From assembly GCF_036099295.1 (NCBI RefSeq), contig NZ_CP107976.1, forward strand, positions 5,828,001 to 5,892,000: a stretch of DNA of 64,000 bases, read 5' to 3'. This DNA comes from Streptomyces sp. NBC_00358. Its GTDB lineage: Bacteria; Actinomycetota; Actinomycetes; Streptomycetales; Streptomycetaceae. Shown here one piece after another: positions 26,602 to 35,340 of this stretch. How positions within the stretch are numbered: position 1 is the first letter of the stretch; every line of letters starts with the position of its first letter. The notes under the pieces are model-generated. The model made no database searches and was not told the DNA's origin. It saw nothing but the letters and a program-made list of their open reading frames with translations. Position numbers and translations under genes: made by a program.

Positions 26602-27621
26602 TCAGGCTTCCAGGATCCCGTGACACTCCCCATAAGCCGCCCCCGACCCGCACCAGCACCCCGCCCCCCGCTGCGGCGGCCAAGCCACCGCCAGTCCGCG
26701 GGCCGCCAGGGTCGTCGCGTACTGGGGGAGCAGGATCGTGTCCGACGGGGACGTGGCCTCCGAGGCTGCGAAGGCCTCGTAGGAGGGGACCGTGGCGGTG
26801 ACGATGCCGAGGTTCGGGGTGCCGGAGACGGCCAGTTCGCGCAGGGACGCCTCTATCGTCGCGAGGTGCTCCTCGTGGGAGGGGTACTCGGTGGTGAGGT
26901 CCGGGTACGCGGCGGTCAGTTCCGCGAGTTCGGGGGCCGACCAGTGGAGGACCGCCACCGGGAACGGGCGGGACAGGGCCTCGCGGTAGGTGCTCAGTTC
27001 CGCCTGGAGGCGGGTGATCTCGGCCTGGAGTTCCGCCGGGTTGTCCGAGCCCAGGGACCAGACCCGCTTCGGGTCGTGGAGTTCGTCCAGGGAGATCGCG
27101 GACGAGTGGAGGGTGTCGGCCAGGGCGTCCCACTCGTCGTGGGCCGCGCCCAGCATGCGGCGCACGCGGTGGCGGCCGAACAGGAGGGGGAGCGTGGAGT
27201 ACGGGGGCTCCGGTACGTCCGTCAGGAGCAGGACCGCACCTTCGGTGAACGTGTCCTGCGCCGCTTCCAGTTCGTCGTGCGACTCCAGGGCCTCGGCCAC
27301 GATCACCCAGGGGGCCGCGTCGCGGGGGGCCGCGGCCCTGACTCCGTCGATGATCGCGCGGGCCTCGGCCTCGTGGTCGTACTCCCACAGGTTCGACGCC
27401 TTGAGGGCGCGTACCAGATACGGCTTCTCCAGGGGGGAGTCCGAGGTGAGCAGACGGTCGTAGAGAGTGGTGGCGCCGGGGCGGTCGCCGGACAGTTCGA
27501 GGTGGGCCGCGGCCTGCAGGAGCAGGTGCTCGGCGTCCTCCGGATACAGGCCGGCGGTCCGCTCCAGGCGAGCCGCTTCGGCGGTGTGGTCGACGTTCTC
27601 GGCAGGCGTGTCGGGGCGCAT
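26602..27621 (-). CDS. SEC-C motif, TPR-like protein
   Basis: A 339-residue protein with helical TPR-like repeats in the first half (Y-P-E-D-A-E-H-L-L-L-Q-A-A, then E-A-R-A-I-I-D-G), and a C-terminal SEC-C zinc motif C-W-C-G-S-G-A-A-Y-G-E-C-H. SEC-C binds zinc and is found at the end of SecA and in many uncharacterised proteins. Neither the ATG at 27621 nor a GTG 9 nt upstream has a convincing ribosome site. It borders the defence island and transcribes toward it, but is probably a resident chromosomal gene. Confidence 0.85.
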   Translation of the reverse strand: MRPDTPAENVDHTAEAARLERTAGLYPEDAEHLLLQAAAHLELSGDRPGATTLYDRLLTSDSPLEKPYLVRALKASNLWEYDHEAEARAIIDGVRAAAPRDAAPWVIVAEALESHDELEAAQDTFTEGAVLLLTDVPEPPYSTLPLLFGRHRVRRMLGAAHDEWDALADTLHSSAISLDELHDPKRVWSLGSDNPAELQAEITRLQAELSTYREALSRPFPVAVLHWSAPELAELTAAYPDLTTEYPSHEEHLATIEASLRELAVSGTPNLGIVTATVPSYEAFAASEATSPSDTILLPQYATTLAARGLAVAWPPQRGAGCWCGSGAAYGECHGILEA

Positions 27622-27811
27622 GGGTGACACCGTACTGCCGTCGGGCCGCCAAGGAGAGAGACCTGCAGGCCAGAGACGCGGGAGTCCCCGACGGCATATT
27701 CCGGAACGCGCCGTTGCGACGGCCGGGCGGGCGTCCGGCCGGGCGCCGGGCGCGGCGGCTCGTGCCGCCACGCCCCTCAGCGCTGTCTCACGCCACGGCT
27801 CATGCCACGGC

Positions 27812-29287
27812 TCACACCACCACTCCGTCCACCTGGACCGTCTGCACCGCCCCCGCCGCGAACGGCAGCGCGAGCGACTTGCCGTTGAGGTAGGTGTCCG
27901 AGTGGGACGTGTAGAGGTCGCCGCCGCCGGACGTCAGGGTGTTCCAGCGGGGGACCAGACCGCCCGTGCCGCCGGAGACCGTGGTGAAGCGGGAGAGGTC
28001 GAAGGTCAGGGTCTGGGCGGACGTGGCCTTGTTCACCGCGACGATCACCAGGCGCTTGGCCGTCGCGTCGTACGCCGCCGCCGCGTAGTCCACACCCGTG
28101 TCCACGATCGTCATGCCCGGCCGGATGTGGCGGCTGAACTGGGCCAGCACATAGAGCTTCGTCTCGACGGCGCCCGCCGTCAGGGTGCTCGCGTCGTACT
28201 TGATCATGCCCCAGCCCGCCGTGGGGTCCATCACCTGCCAGTAGACCCAGGCGGTCGGGTGCAGCCAGCGGAAGTCGAGGAGGAGGTTGCTCGCCAGGGT
28301 GAGGCCGGTACCGTCGCCGTCGCCGTACTCGGAGTTCCACAGGGCTTTGCCCGACGATGTCACGGCGTCCGTGTAGAGGAGGTCCCGCCGGCCGCCCGAG
28401 CCCTGGTATCCGTGCACGTTGACCCGGTTGACCAGGCCCTTGGTCGTCGAGCTGAAGGAGCCCCACGTCGTACGGGCCAGGTCGTAGCTCGTCTCGTCCG
28501 ACGCGGAGATCTTCGTGCCCGTCAGGCCCCGCGCGTTCAACTCGCTGCGCAGATAGGGAAGTGCGGCCGACTGGACGGAGGCGTCCATGTGGCAGCCCTC
28601 CTGGGTGCCGGTGGACGTCCACCAACTGGAGGAGGGCTCGTTGAACGCCTCCACGGTGGCGAAATTCACGCCCCAGTTCGTCTTCGCGTAGAGGGCCACC
28701 GCCGCCAGATGGGAGGCGTGCTGGCGGTAGTTCCAGGTCTGGAGGTTGTTGCCGCCGCCGGAGGCGCCCGATGGATTGTGGTTCGAACACATCCACCACA
28801 TCGGGGAGTTGGCGAACAGTTCGCTCGTCGCGCCGCGCGCCGTCGCCTTGGTGAGGGCCGCGCGCTGGGTGGCGTCCGCCGTCCACTTCCAGGCCGACGA
28901 CGTCGGGTCCTCGTTGTTCCAGTCCTGCCAGTAGCCCTCGATCTGCTTGAAGGAGGGGATGTTGGCGGAGGCGGTCATGCTCTCGCCGCCCACACTGTTC
29001 CAACTGCACGCGCCGAGGTTGTAGCGGGCGATGTTCAGGCCCAGACCCGGGCGTGAAGCGCCGTTGTACGTCGTCGACTTGGTGGTGAAGAAGAGGTCGG
29101 CGAAGTCGTCGCGGGCGCCGAAGACATTGGCCCACCAGGCCAGCGAGGTGCCCCACCCCTCCCATTTCCCGTACGTCGTGGCGGGGTTGACCGCGATCGT
29201 CGCGTCCGCGCGGGCGGTGCCCGTCGCCAGGGCGCCGCCGAGGACCGTACCGCCTGCCGCGGCCAGAAGTGTTCTGCGTCGGATCAT
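27812..29287 (-). CDS. Secreted GH30 glycoside hydrolase, endo-beta-1,6-galactanase-like
   Basis: A 491-residue protein with a Tat signal (R-R-R-T-L-L then an Ala/Gly-rich segment, cleavage around A-R-A-D near 28). The catalytic (beta/alpha)8 domain carries the acid/base Glu in F-N-E-P near 216 and the nucleophile Glu in N-S-E-Y-G near 318. A C-terminal beta domain follows (ending V-Q-V-D-G-V-V-V). The W-E-G-W-G-T-S-L-A-W-W opening is typical of GH30 subfamily 5, whose members cleave beta-1,6-galactan in arabinogalactan proteins. It would act outside the cell on plant polysaccharide. Confidence 0.85.
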   Translation of the reverse strand: MIRRRTLLAAAGGTVLGGALATGTARADATIAVNPATTYGKWEGWGTSLAWWANVFGARDDFADLFFTTKSTTYNGASRPGLGLNIARYNLGACSWNSVGGESMTASANIPSFKQIEGYWQDWNNEDPTSSAWKWTADATQRAALTKATARGATSELFANSPMWWMCSNHNPSGASGGGNNLQTWNYRQHASHLAAVALYAKTNWGVNFATVEAFNEPSSSWWTSTGTQEGCHMDASVQSAALPYLRSELNARGLTGTKISASDETSYDLARTTWGSFSSTTKGLVNRVNVHGYQGSGGRRDLLYTDAVTSSGKALWNSEYGDGDGTGLTLASNLLLDFRWLHPTAWVYWQVMDPTAGWGMIKYDASTLTAGAVETKLYVLAQFSRHIRPGMTIVDTGVDYAAAAYDATAKRLVIVAVNKATSAQTLTFDLSRFTTVSGGTGGLVPRWNTLTSGGGDLYTSHSDTYLNGKSLALPFAAGAVQTVQVDGVVV

Positions 29288-29695
29288 GGCTGGCTTCTCC
29301 GTCCGTCTGAAGCGCAACTGCCGGTCTTCCAACCGGAGTTGGCCGTCGATTACGACTCGACTTCGACTCGGTCGCCGGTTCGTCCCCACCGGCGCTTGCC
29401 CGTTCCGCTGATGCCATCAGGAAGCATCGGGTGTGGCGCCTGGGGTTGTCGAGAGTTGTGACAGCCCTTTCTAAAACCGGTGGAGGAAGCCCCGGTGGCC
29501 GACCTGGTGGGTGGTTCGCGACCGACCGGATGGGTGGTCCGAGGGTGATCTGAGGGTGTGGTCCGTGGGTGTCGCCTGTGGGTGGTCCGCCGGCCCGTGG
29601 GCGGGCGGAATGGGCTCGGTGCGTACGGGAGCCGCGCGGGGCTGGTGAGTTGGCGGGGCGGCGCCTATCGTGCGCCCGGCGAAGGGGGCGTACGG
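29288..29695. other. Intergenic region between divergent GH30 and sortase genes
   Basis: No gene is seen in these 408 bases. They hold the promoter region of the GH30 gene, with an AT-richer patch at about 29465-29482, and a run of degenerate GGGTGGTC-like repeats at about 29507-29592 upstream of the sortase. Confidence 0.5.
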
Positions 29696-30499
29696 ATGCG
29701 GGCTCCGGGGATCGTTCACCACGGCACGCGGCGACGGCGGGCCGCGTACCGGCGCGCGGTCTGGAGCGCTGCCGAGGTGCTCGTCACCGTCGGAGTGGTG
29801 CTTCTCCTCCTGGTCGTGCACCAGCTCTGGTGGACCAACCGGGAGGCGCGGCACGGCGCGGAGCGCAAGGTGCAGGCGTTGGAACGGGAGTGGGGGACCC
29901 CGGCCGCGGGGTCCCCCACTCCCGGCGCGGGCGGCGGTTCCGGCGCCGGGGGGAGCGGCGACGGGAAGACCGCCGCCGGGGGCGCCGGAGGGTCCGCCGG
30001 GCAGCCCTCCTCGTCCGGTGGCAACGGCGGTCGGATACAGCCCCGTTGGTCCCAGGCCTACGCCGTCCTCAGCATTCCCCGGCTCTCCCTCCGGGTGCCC
30101 GTCGCCGAGGGTGTCAGCAAGGCGGACGTCCTCAACAAGGGGTACGTCGGCCACTACAAGGGCACCCAACAGCCTGGCCAGGCAGGCAACTTCGCGCTCG
30201 CCGGGCACCGGAACACGCATGGTGAGCCCTTCCGGTACCTCCCGCGGCTCCGGCGCGGCGACACGATCACCGTCGAGACGAGGACCGCCGTCTACACGTA
30301 CACCGTCGACCGGACGCTTCCGCAGACCTCCTCGCGGGACGGCGGAGTGATCCGCCCGGTGCCGCGCAGCACCGTCCGGCCGTCGTACGGGTACAGCCAA
30401 CCCGGGTACTACATCACGCTCACCACCTGCACCCCCGAGTACACCTCCAGATACCGCATGGCGGTCTGGGGGAAACTCACCGCGATGCGACCCCGCTGA
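29696..30499 (+). CDS. Class E sortase
   Basis: A 267-residue membrane-anchored sortase. There is a basic N-terminus, one transmembrane helix (V-L-V-T-V-G-V-V-L-L-L-L near 28-45), a Gly/Ala/Ser-rich linker (about 75-112) and the sortase barrel. The catalytic residues are His in L-A-G-H-R-N-T-H, Cys in T-L-T-T-C-T-P-E-Y near 245, and Arg in S-R-Y-R-M-A-V-W-G. Class E sortases of Streptomyces join LAxTG-type proteins to the cell wall; a candidate substrate lies at 38.8 kb. The ATG has GAAGGGGG at good spacing. Confidence 0.88.
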   Translation: MRAPGIVHHGTRRRRAAYRRAVWSAAEVLVTVGVVLLLLVVHQLWWTNREARHGAERKVQALEREWGTPAAGSPTPGAGGGSGAGGSGDGKTAAGGAGGSAGQPSSSGGNGGRIQPRWSQAYAVLSIPRLSLRVPVAEGVSKADVLNKGYVGHYKGTQQPGQAGNFALAGHRNTHGEPFRYLPRLRRGDTITVETRTAVYTYTVDRTLPQTSSRDGGVIRPVPRSTVRPSYGYSQPGYYITLTTCTPEYTSRYRMAVWGKLTAMRPR

Positions 30500-30549
30500 C
30501 GCGCGCCCCACTCACGCCGACCCGCCCCGCTCACGCCGACCCGGCAGGT

Positions 30550-32001
30550 TCACGTCCGGTCCCGCAGCACCAGGACACTCGTCGCCGCCAGCACGGCCAG
30601 TCCCGCCGACACGACGATCGCGATGTTCGCGCCGTGCGCCGGTCCGCCGGTGGCGGTGACCAGGGCGATCGTGAGGGCGACCCCTGCGCACGAACCGATG
30701 TAGCGGAAGGTCTGCTGCGCGCCCGAGCCCATCGCGGCGCGGGTCGCGGGAACGGATTCGACGGCCAGCAGCGGCAGCGCGGCGTTCAGCAGACCGCTGC
30801 CCACCCCGGAGAGCACGAAGCCCGGAAGCAGCCGGAGCCACGAGCCGGCGCCGATCGCGCCGAGCATCGCCAGTACGCCGGCCGCGTGCAGCGCGAAACC
30901 GAGGGCGAGTTGATGCCGGTGGGAGACCCGGCCGGCGAGGCGGCGGGCCTGGAGGGCGACCGTGAAGGAGAGGCCGGACCACAGGAGGATCAGCCAAGCG
31001 GTGTCCATGGCGGACAGGCCGAGCGTCCGCTGGAGCAGCGCGGGCAGGAAACTGAACAGACCGATCACCGCGAGGCCCGTGAAGAGGCCGCCCGCGGACG
31101 AGGCGAGGAAGCGACGGTGCCGCAGCAGTCCGAGGTCGATCATGGGCGTCCGGGAGCGGCGTTCGACGGCGACGAACACGGTCATCAGGACCAGGGACGC
31201 CGCCAGCAGCAGGCCCACCGGCGCTCGCAGCCAGCCGTCGCGGCCGAGCGTCAGCGCGGCCACCAGTGACACCAGCGCGAGGCCGAAGGTAAGTGCCCCC
31301 GCCAGGTCGGGACGGCCACCGCGGGGTGCGCGGGACTCGGTGAGGGCACGCGTTCCGAGGAGGGCGACGACCAGCACGGCGGCGCCCAGGACGGCGTACA
31401 CCATCCGCCAGTTCCAGCCCGCCATGGCCCCCGCCAGGAGCGGGCCCGCGGCGATGCCGCCGCTGACGAACGCGCCCCACACCCCCGTCGCGCGCAGCCG
31501 CCCGCGCGGGGTCGGGAAGGCGTGCACGATCAGCCCCAGGCTGCTCGCGAGGATCGCCGCGCTCGCGGCGCCCTGAGCGACGCGGGCCAGGGTGAACAGC
31601 CAGGTCGAACCCGCGAGCGCGCCCAGGGCGGTGGTGACGCCGAGGGCCACGGTGCCGGCCAGGAAGATCCGGCGGCGGCCGTAGTCGTCCGCGAGACTGC
31701 CCGCGACCAGGAGCAGCGCGGCCAGCCCCAGGGGGGTGCCGTTGAGCAGCCAGGCCTGCGCGGAGACCGAGGTGTGCAGCGCGGCCGCGGTGTCGGGGAG
31801 CGTGACCATCGGGGCCGTGTACGTCATCAGGGCCACGGCGGTCGCGGCGCTGGTCAGCGCGAGGGTCGGGGTGGCCCGCGGGGCACTCTCCGCCGGGGAG
31901 GCCGGAGAGACCGAGGAGGCGGGAGAGACCCCTGAGGCCGGACGGGGTGCCGTGTCGTGCGCGGGCTGTGTGCGGGTGTCGGTCCGGTCGAGCCGGGTCA
32001 T
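30550..32001 (-). CDS. MFS drug:H+ antiporter-like transporter
   Basis: A 483-residue polytopic membrane protein of the major facilitator superfamily with roughly 12-14 helices. Motif A reads G-S-L-A-D-D-Y-G-R-R-R after the second helix. It resembles DHA2-type exporters, so a drug or small-molecule efflux role is likely. It is divergent from an HxlR regulator. The ATG at 32001 has AAGGGG upstream; an ATG 33 nt earlier would overlap one of the two operators, which makes the shorter form more credible. Confidence 0.85.
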   Translation of the reverse strand: MTRLDRTDTRTQPAHDTAPRPASGVSPASSVSPASPAESAPRATPTLALTSAATAVALMTYTAPMVTLPDTAAALHTSVSAQAWLLNGTPLGLAALLLVAGSLADDYGRRRIFLAGTVALGVTTALGALAGSTWLFTLARVAQGAASAAILASSLGLIVHAFPTPRGRLRATGVWGAFVSGGIAAGPLLAGAMAGWNWRMVYAVLGAAVLVVALLGTRALTESRAPRGGRPDLAGALTFGLALVSLVAALTLGRDGWLRAPVGLLLAASLVLMTVFVAVERRSRTPMIDLGLLRHRRFLASSAGGLFTGLAVIGLFSFLPALLQRTLGLSAMDTAWLILLWSGLSFTVALQARRLAGRVSHRHQLALGFALHAAGVLAMLGAIGAGSWLRLLPGFVLSGVGSGLLNAALPLLAVESVPATRAAMGSGAQQTFRYIGSCAGVALTIALVTATGGPAHGANIAIVVSAGLAVLAATSVLVLRDRT

Positions 32002-32024
32002 GGCCTGCCCCTTCGCTCTGGTCA

Positions 32025-32039
32025 GTTCGGTCATTGAAC
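32025..32039. promoter_or_regulatory. HxlR operator 1 (GTTC-N7-GAAC)
   Basis: Inverted repeat GTTC and GAAC with a 7-nt spacer just upstream of the transporter start, in the divergent region. The same spacing recurs 44 nt away, which supports recognition by one dimeric regulator. Confidence 0.6.
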
Positions 32040-32068
32040 CTTCGATACGGGAGACGATAGCACTCTAG

Positions 32069-32083
32069 GTTCGTTCACTGAAC
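32069..32083. promoter_or_regulatory. HxlR operator 2 (GTTC-N7-GAAC)
   Basis: Second copy of the same inverted repeat, here extended by one base pair on each side (GGTTC and GAACC). It lies 31 nt upstream of the HxlR start, suggesting autoregulation together with control of the transporter. Confidence 0.65.
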
Positions 32084-32114
32084 CAACATGTCGGAAAGTG
32101 GCTAGAGTGGGGGC

Positions 32115-32810
32115 ATGGCTCTGGGCAAGGACTACGCGACGCAGGAGTGCTCGATCGCCCGCGCGCTGGAGATCGTCGGCGAGCGCTGGACGCTCCTCGT
32201 CGTCCGCGACGCGCTCTACGGCGTCCGGCGCTACAACGATTTCCTGGTGCACCTCGGCATTCCGCGTGCCGTGCTGGCGGCCCGCCTCCAGGCGCTGACC
32301 GCCGAGGGCATCCTCGAAAAACGCCGTTACCAGGAGTCGCCGCCGCGTGACGAGTACGTCCTGACCGACCGCGGTATCGCGCTGTGGCCCACCCTGCGCT
32401 CGCTCGGGCTGTGGGGACGCGAGCACTTCTCCGAGAGCCGGCTGCGCTACTTCCGGCACGCCGCCTGCGGCACGGAACTCGGCCCGTACGGCGAGTGCCC
32501 CGCCTGCGCCATGGTCGTGCCCGTCCCGGACGTCGAGATGACACCGGGCCCCGGACTCGACCCGGACCCGGCCGATACGGTCAGCCGGGCCCTGCTCGGG
32601 CCGAGGCGGCTGCTGGAGCCGATCGAGACGGATGACCGGAAGCCGGTCGAGACGGATGACCGGAAGCCGGTCGGGACGGGAGGCGGGAAGCCGGCCGGGG
32701 ACGACGGCCGGGAGCCGGTCGGGACGGGCGGTCGGGAGTCGACGGGGGCCGGGTCGGGCGGGCCGGTCGGGGCGGACGCCGGGCCGTCGGTCGAGAAGCA
32801 TCCTGTATAA
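32115..32810 (+). CDS. HxlR family transcriptional regulator
   Basis: A 231-residue protein. The first ~105 residues are a typical HxlR winged helix (E-C-S-I-A-R-A-L-E-I-V-G-E-R-W-T-L-L-V-V-R-D then I-P-R-A-V-L-A-A-R-L). A Cys cluster follows (A-A-C-G-T, G-E-C-P-A-C), perhaps metal- or redox-sensing. The last ~60 residues are low-complexity, made of 8-residue units such as E-T-D-D-R-K-P-V. It probably controls the divergent MFS gene through two GTTC-N7-GAAC sites. Usual HxlR proteins are 100-150 residues, so the tail is an addition. Confidence 0.88.
   Translation: MALGKDYATQECSIARALEIVGERWTLLVVRDALYGVRRYNDFLVHLGIPRAVLAARLQALTAEGILEKRRYQESPPRDEYVLTDRGIALWPTLRSLGLWGREHFSESRLRYFRHAACGTELGPYGECPACAMVVPVPDVEMTPGPGLDPDPADTVSRALLGPRRLLEPIETDDRKPVETDDRKPVGTGGGKPAGDDGREPVGTGGRESTGAGSGGPVGADAGPSVEKHPV
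32625..32744 (+). repeat. 24-bp tandem repeat inside HxlR gene
   Basis: Five units of 24 nt: the first two are identical (beginning GAGACGGATGACCGG), the next three diverged. Period 24 keeps the frame and adds eight residues per unit to the C-terminal tail, so copy number can vary without frameshift. Confidence 0.85.
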
Positions 32811-32873
32811 CGAACGGAAGGACACGCGCGTCCCGTACGAGTGGCGCGCCACGTACGAGAGGAGGGGCAGCCG

Positions 32874-33182
32874 ATGATCCGTACCTGGGCCAACGCCCGC
32901 CCCGCCGCCGTACTGCTGCTCCTGCTCCTCCAGGTCGCGCTGCTCGACACCGGCAGCCTCACCGCGACCGTCGCGTTCGCCGCGACCGCCGCGGCCGGGT
33001 CCGCCTTCGCCGCCTGCTCCCTGATCGTGGCGCGCTGCGCGCCCGTCGTGCCGCCCACCCAGGTGCGTACGGCCATCCGCGACCGCGCCCGCCGCACGGC
33101 CTTCCTGCCGCAACGCGATCCGGACGCCAGCGGACGGCCGCGGCCCAGGGCGCCCGGCTACGCCCTCCCGGCGACCGCGTAG
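32874..33182 (+). CDS. Small membrane protein (DUF6412-like)
   Basis: A 102-residue protein with two hydrophobic segments (A-V-L-L-L-L-L-L-Q-V-A-L near 12-25 and A-T-V-A-F-A-A-T-A-A-A-G near 33-52) and a basic C-terminal tail rich in Arg and Pro. It lies just upstream of a YidC-family gene on the same strand, a pairing that recurs in Streptomyces, so it may be a small partner. The ATG has GAGGAGGGG at good spacing. The function is unknown. Confidence 0.75.
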   Translation: MIRTWANARPAAVLLLLLLQVALLDTGSLTATVAFAATAAAGSAFAACSLIVARCAPVVPPTQVRTAIRDRARRTAFLPQRDPDASGRPRPRAPGYALPATA

Positions 33183-33309
33183 GGCACCCCTCCACTCCAC
33201 CCCTGGTGAGTCTCTCGCCCGGGGTGACTCTCCATCCCAGGTGACCCGCGCGGGTCGTCATGCCGCATTCCGCAGTCCCGGCACGACGAGACCCCCGGAG
33301 GGCTCACCC

Positions 33310-34068
33310 ATGTCCACGATCATGTCCGTTTTCGCACACTTGGTCGAGCGGTTCGCCGACCTGCTCCAGCCGTTGTTCCACGCCTCGGCGGCCGCCGCCG
33401 CGATCATCCTGTTCACCGCGCTCGTACGACTGCTCGTGCATCCCCTGTCGCGGGCCTCGGCGCGCGGGCAGCGGGCGCGCGCGGCGCTTCAGCCGCGGAT
33501 CGCGGAGCTGAAGAAGAAGCACGGCAAGGACCGTGAGAAGTTCCAGAAGGCGCTGATGGAGCTGCACGCGGAGGAGAAGGTGTCGCCGCTCTCCGGCTGC
33601 CTGCCCAGCCTGTTCCAGATGCCGGCCTTCTTCCTCCTCTACCACCTGTTCTCCAGCTCGGCGATCGGTGGCGAGGCCAACACCCTGCTCGGCCACAAGC
33701 TGTTCGCCGCACCGCTCGGGGGCCGCTGGGCGGACGCACTCGGCGACGGCGGAGTCTTCGGGCCGGCCGGTCTCGTCTACCTCGCCCTCTTCGCCGTCGT
33801 CGCGGTCGTGGCCAGCTTCAACTACGTACGTACGAAGCGGATGACCGCCGCCGCGCCTCCGGTGGGCGAAGGTGAGCAGGCGGCGGCCATCGCCTCGGTC
33901 ACCAAGCTCATGCCGTACATGTCCTTCTTCACTCTCTTCACCGTGGCCGTGGTGCCGCTGGCCGCCGCGCTGTATGTGGTGACCAGTACGACCTGGAGCG
34001 CGGTGGAGCGGGCGGCGCTCTACAAGGACATGCCGGGTGCGGCGCCCGCGGCCGTGGCTCTCGCCTGA
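33310..34068 (+). CDS. YidC/Oxa1 family membrane protein
   Basis: A 252-residue Oxa1/YidC paralogue. There is an N-terminal helix, a second helix with the conserved arginine (F-T-A-L-V-R-L-L), a cytoplasmic coiled segment rich in K/E (A-E-L-K-K-K-H-G-K-D-R-E-K-F), then L-S-G-C-L-P-S-L-F-Q-M-P and two C-terminal helices. It is shorter than the housekeeping actinobacterial YidC and is not next to rnpA/jag, so it is an accessory insertase. It would help membrane-protein insertion. Confidence 0.88.
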   Translation: MSTIMSVFAHLVERFADLLQPLFHASAAAAAIILFTALVRLLVHPLSRASARGQRARAALQPRIAELKKKHGKDREKFQKALMELHAEEKVSPLSGCLPSLFQMPAFFLLYHLFSSSAIGGEANTLLGHKLFAAPLGGRWADALGDGGVFGPAGLVYLALFAVVAVVASFNYVRTKRMTAAAPPVGEGEQAAAIASVTKLMPYMSFFTLFTVAVVPLAAALYVVTSTTWSAVERAALYKDMPGAAPAAVALA

Positions 34069-34150
34069 CAGGGCTCAGGTGCTCGGGGCCTCGGGACTCA
34101 GGGGTTCAGGGGCTCAGTGCTCAGGGCGCCATGGCCGCGGCGCGCGGTCG

Positions 34151-34184
34151 GTCCAGTCCGTGAACCGGGTCTTGCGGACTGGAC
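34151..34184. promoter_or_regulatory. Perfect 10-bp inverted repeat upstream of FAH-family gene
   Basis: GTCCAGTCCG and CGGACTGGAC are separated by 14 nt, 70 nt upstream of the hydrolase ATG. A further GGCCAGTCC half-site lies about 30 nt downstream. It is a candidate operator for an unlinked regulator. Confidence 0.55.
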
Positions 34185-34254
34185 GGCGACCTTGGAGGAT
34201 CGGCCAGTCCTCCGATGGCCGCACCCGTCGGTCGACGGCCCGCGATCGAGGGAG

Positions 34255-35121
34255 ATGGTGACCGTGAAGCTGCTGCGAGTCGGTACGACGGGGTCCGAGC
34301 GGCCGGCGCTGCTCGACGCCGAAGGGACCCTGCGGGATCTGTCGGGCCTCGTCGGGGACATCGACGGGGCGCTGCTCGCCGACGAGGCGGCACTCGGCCG
34401 GATCCGGTCCGCCGAGGCGGCCGGTGACCTGCCCGTGCTCGACGCGGCCGGACTGCGCGTCGGACCGCCGCTCGCGCGGATCGGCAAGGTCGTGTGCATC
34501 GGGCTGAACTACCACGACCACGCCCGGGAGACCGGGGCGGAGCCGCCCGCCGAGCCGGTGATCTTCTTCAAGGCGGCGGACACCGTGGTCGGGCCGAACG
34601 ACACCGTGCTGGTGCCGCGCGGGTCGGTGAAGACCGACTGGGAGGTCGAGCTGGCGGTCGTCATCGGCCGTACCGCCCGCTATCTGGAGTCCGACGCGGA
34701 GGCACTCGCGCATGTCGCCGGGTACGCGGTGGCGCACGACGTGTCCGAACGCGAGTTCCAGATCGAGCGCGGCGGCACCTGGGACAAGGGCAAGAACTGC
34801 GAGACCTTCAATCCGCTGGGGCCATGGCTGGTGACCGCGGACGAGGTCCCGGACCCGCAGGCGCTGTCGCTGAGGCTCTGGGTGAACGGTGAGCTCAAGC
34901 AGGACGGCACGACGGCCGAGCAGATCTTCCCGGTCGCCGAGGTCGTCCGGTACGTCAGCCGGTTCATGACCCTGTACCCCGGTGATGTCATCAACACGGG
35001 GACGCCCGCCGGGGTGGCGCTCGGCCGGCCCGAGCCGAAGCCGTTCCTGCGGGCGGGTGACGTCGTCGAGCTGGAGGTCGGGGGGCTGGGGCGACAGCGG
35101 CAGGAGTTCGCCAACGCGTAA
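34255..35121 (+). CDS. Fumarylacetoacetate hydrolase family protein
   Basis: A 288-residue protein of the FAH superfamily with the hallmarks K-V-V-C-I-G-L-N-Y-H-D-H, metal-binding acidic residues in D-W-E-V-E-L-A-V-V-I-G and A-H-D-V-S-E-R, and the C-terminal G-D-V-I-N-T-G-T-P-A-G-V. Members hydrolyse or decarboxylate acylpyruvates and related 2-oxoacids from aromatic or sugar-acid breakdown; the substrate cannot be told. The ATG at 34255 has a GAGGGAG site. It is monocistronic, followed by a strong terminator. Confidence 0.9.
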   Translation: MVTVKLLRVGTTGSERPALLDAEGTLRDLSGLVGDIDGALLADEAALGRIRSAEAAGDLPVLDAAGLRVGPPLARIGKVVCIGLNYHDHARETGAEPPAEPVIFFKAADTVVGPNDTVLVPRGSVKTDWEVELAVVIGRTARYLESDAEALAHVAGYAVAHDVSEREFQIERGGTWDKGKNCETFNPLGPWLVTADEVPDPQALSLRLWVNGELKQDGTTAEQIFPVAEVVRYVSRFMTLYPGDVINTGTPAGVALGRPEPKPFLRAGDVVELEVGGLGRQRQEFANA

Positions 35122-35193
35122 GCGCTCCGCTTGGTTCGCGGTTCGGGTCCGCTGGGGCTGGGGTGACCTCTCCTCCGCGGGTGCGTCGTGGTT

Positions 35194-35226
35194 GCTCGCG
35201 CCGTTCCTCGCGCCCCTTGCGGGGCT
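35194..35226. repeat. Streptomyces intergenic repeat, copy 1
   Basis: Contains the core GTTCCTCGCGCCCC followed by a short GC hairpin (CCCCttgcGGGG). This core is widespread between genes in Streptomyces chromosomes. Confidence 0.6.
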
Positions 35227-35265
35227 GTGCTGTCGGTGGTCGGCCGCGGGTGTGTCTTGGCTGGC

Positions 35266-35297
35266 GCTCAGTTCCTCGCGCCCCTGACGGGGCCGCG
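35266..35297. repeat. Streptomyces intergenic repeat, copy 2
   Basis: Second copy of the GTTCCTCGCGCCCC core, here with CCCCtgacGGGG. The two copies are 68 nt apart in direct orientation in the spacer between two convergent genes. Confidence 0.6.
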
Positions 35298-35300
35298 TCG

Positions 35301-35333
35301 GTGCCCCACGCCCCGGTCCGGGGCGTGGGGCAC
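35301..35333. terminator. Strong bidirectional hairpin terminator
   Basis: Perfect 14-nt arms (GTGCCCCACGCCCC and its complement) around a 5-nt GGTCC loop, 8 nt from the stop of the minus-strand UPF0303 gene and facing the plus-strand hydrolase. Confidence 0.85.
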
Positions 35334-35340
35334 CGGTTCG

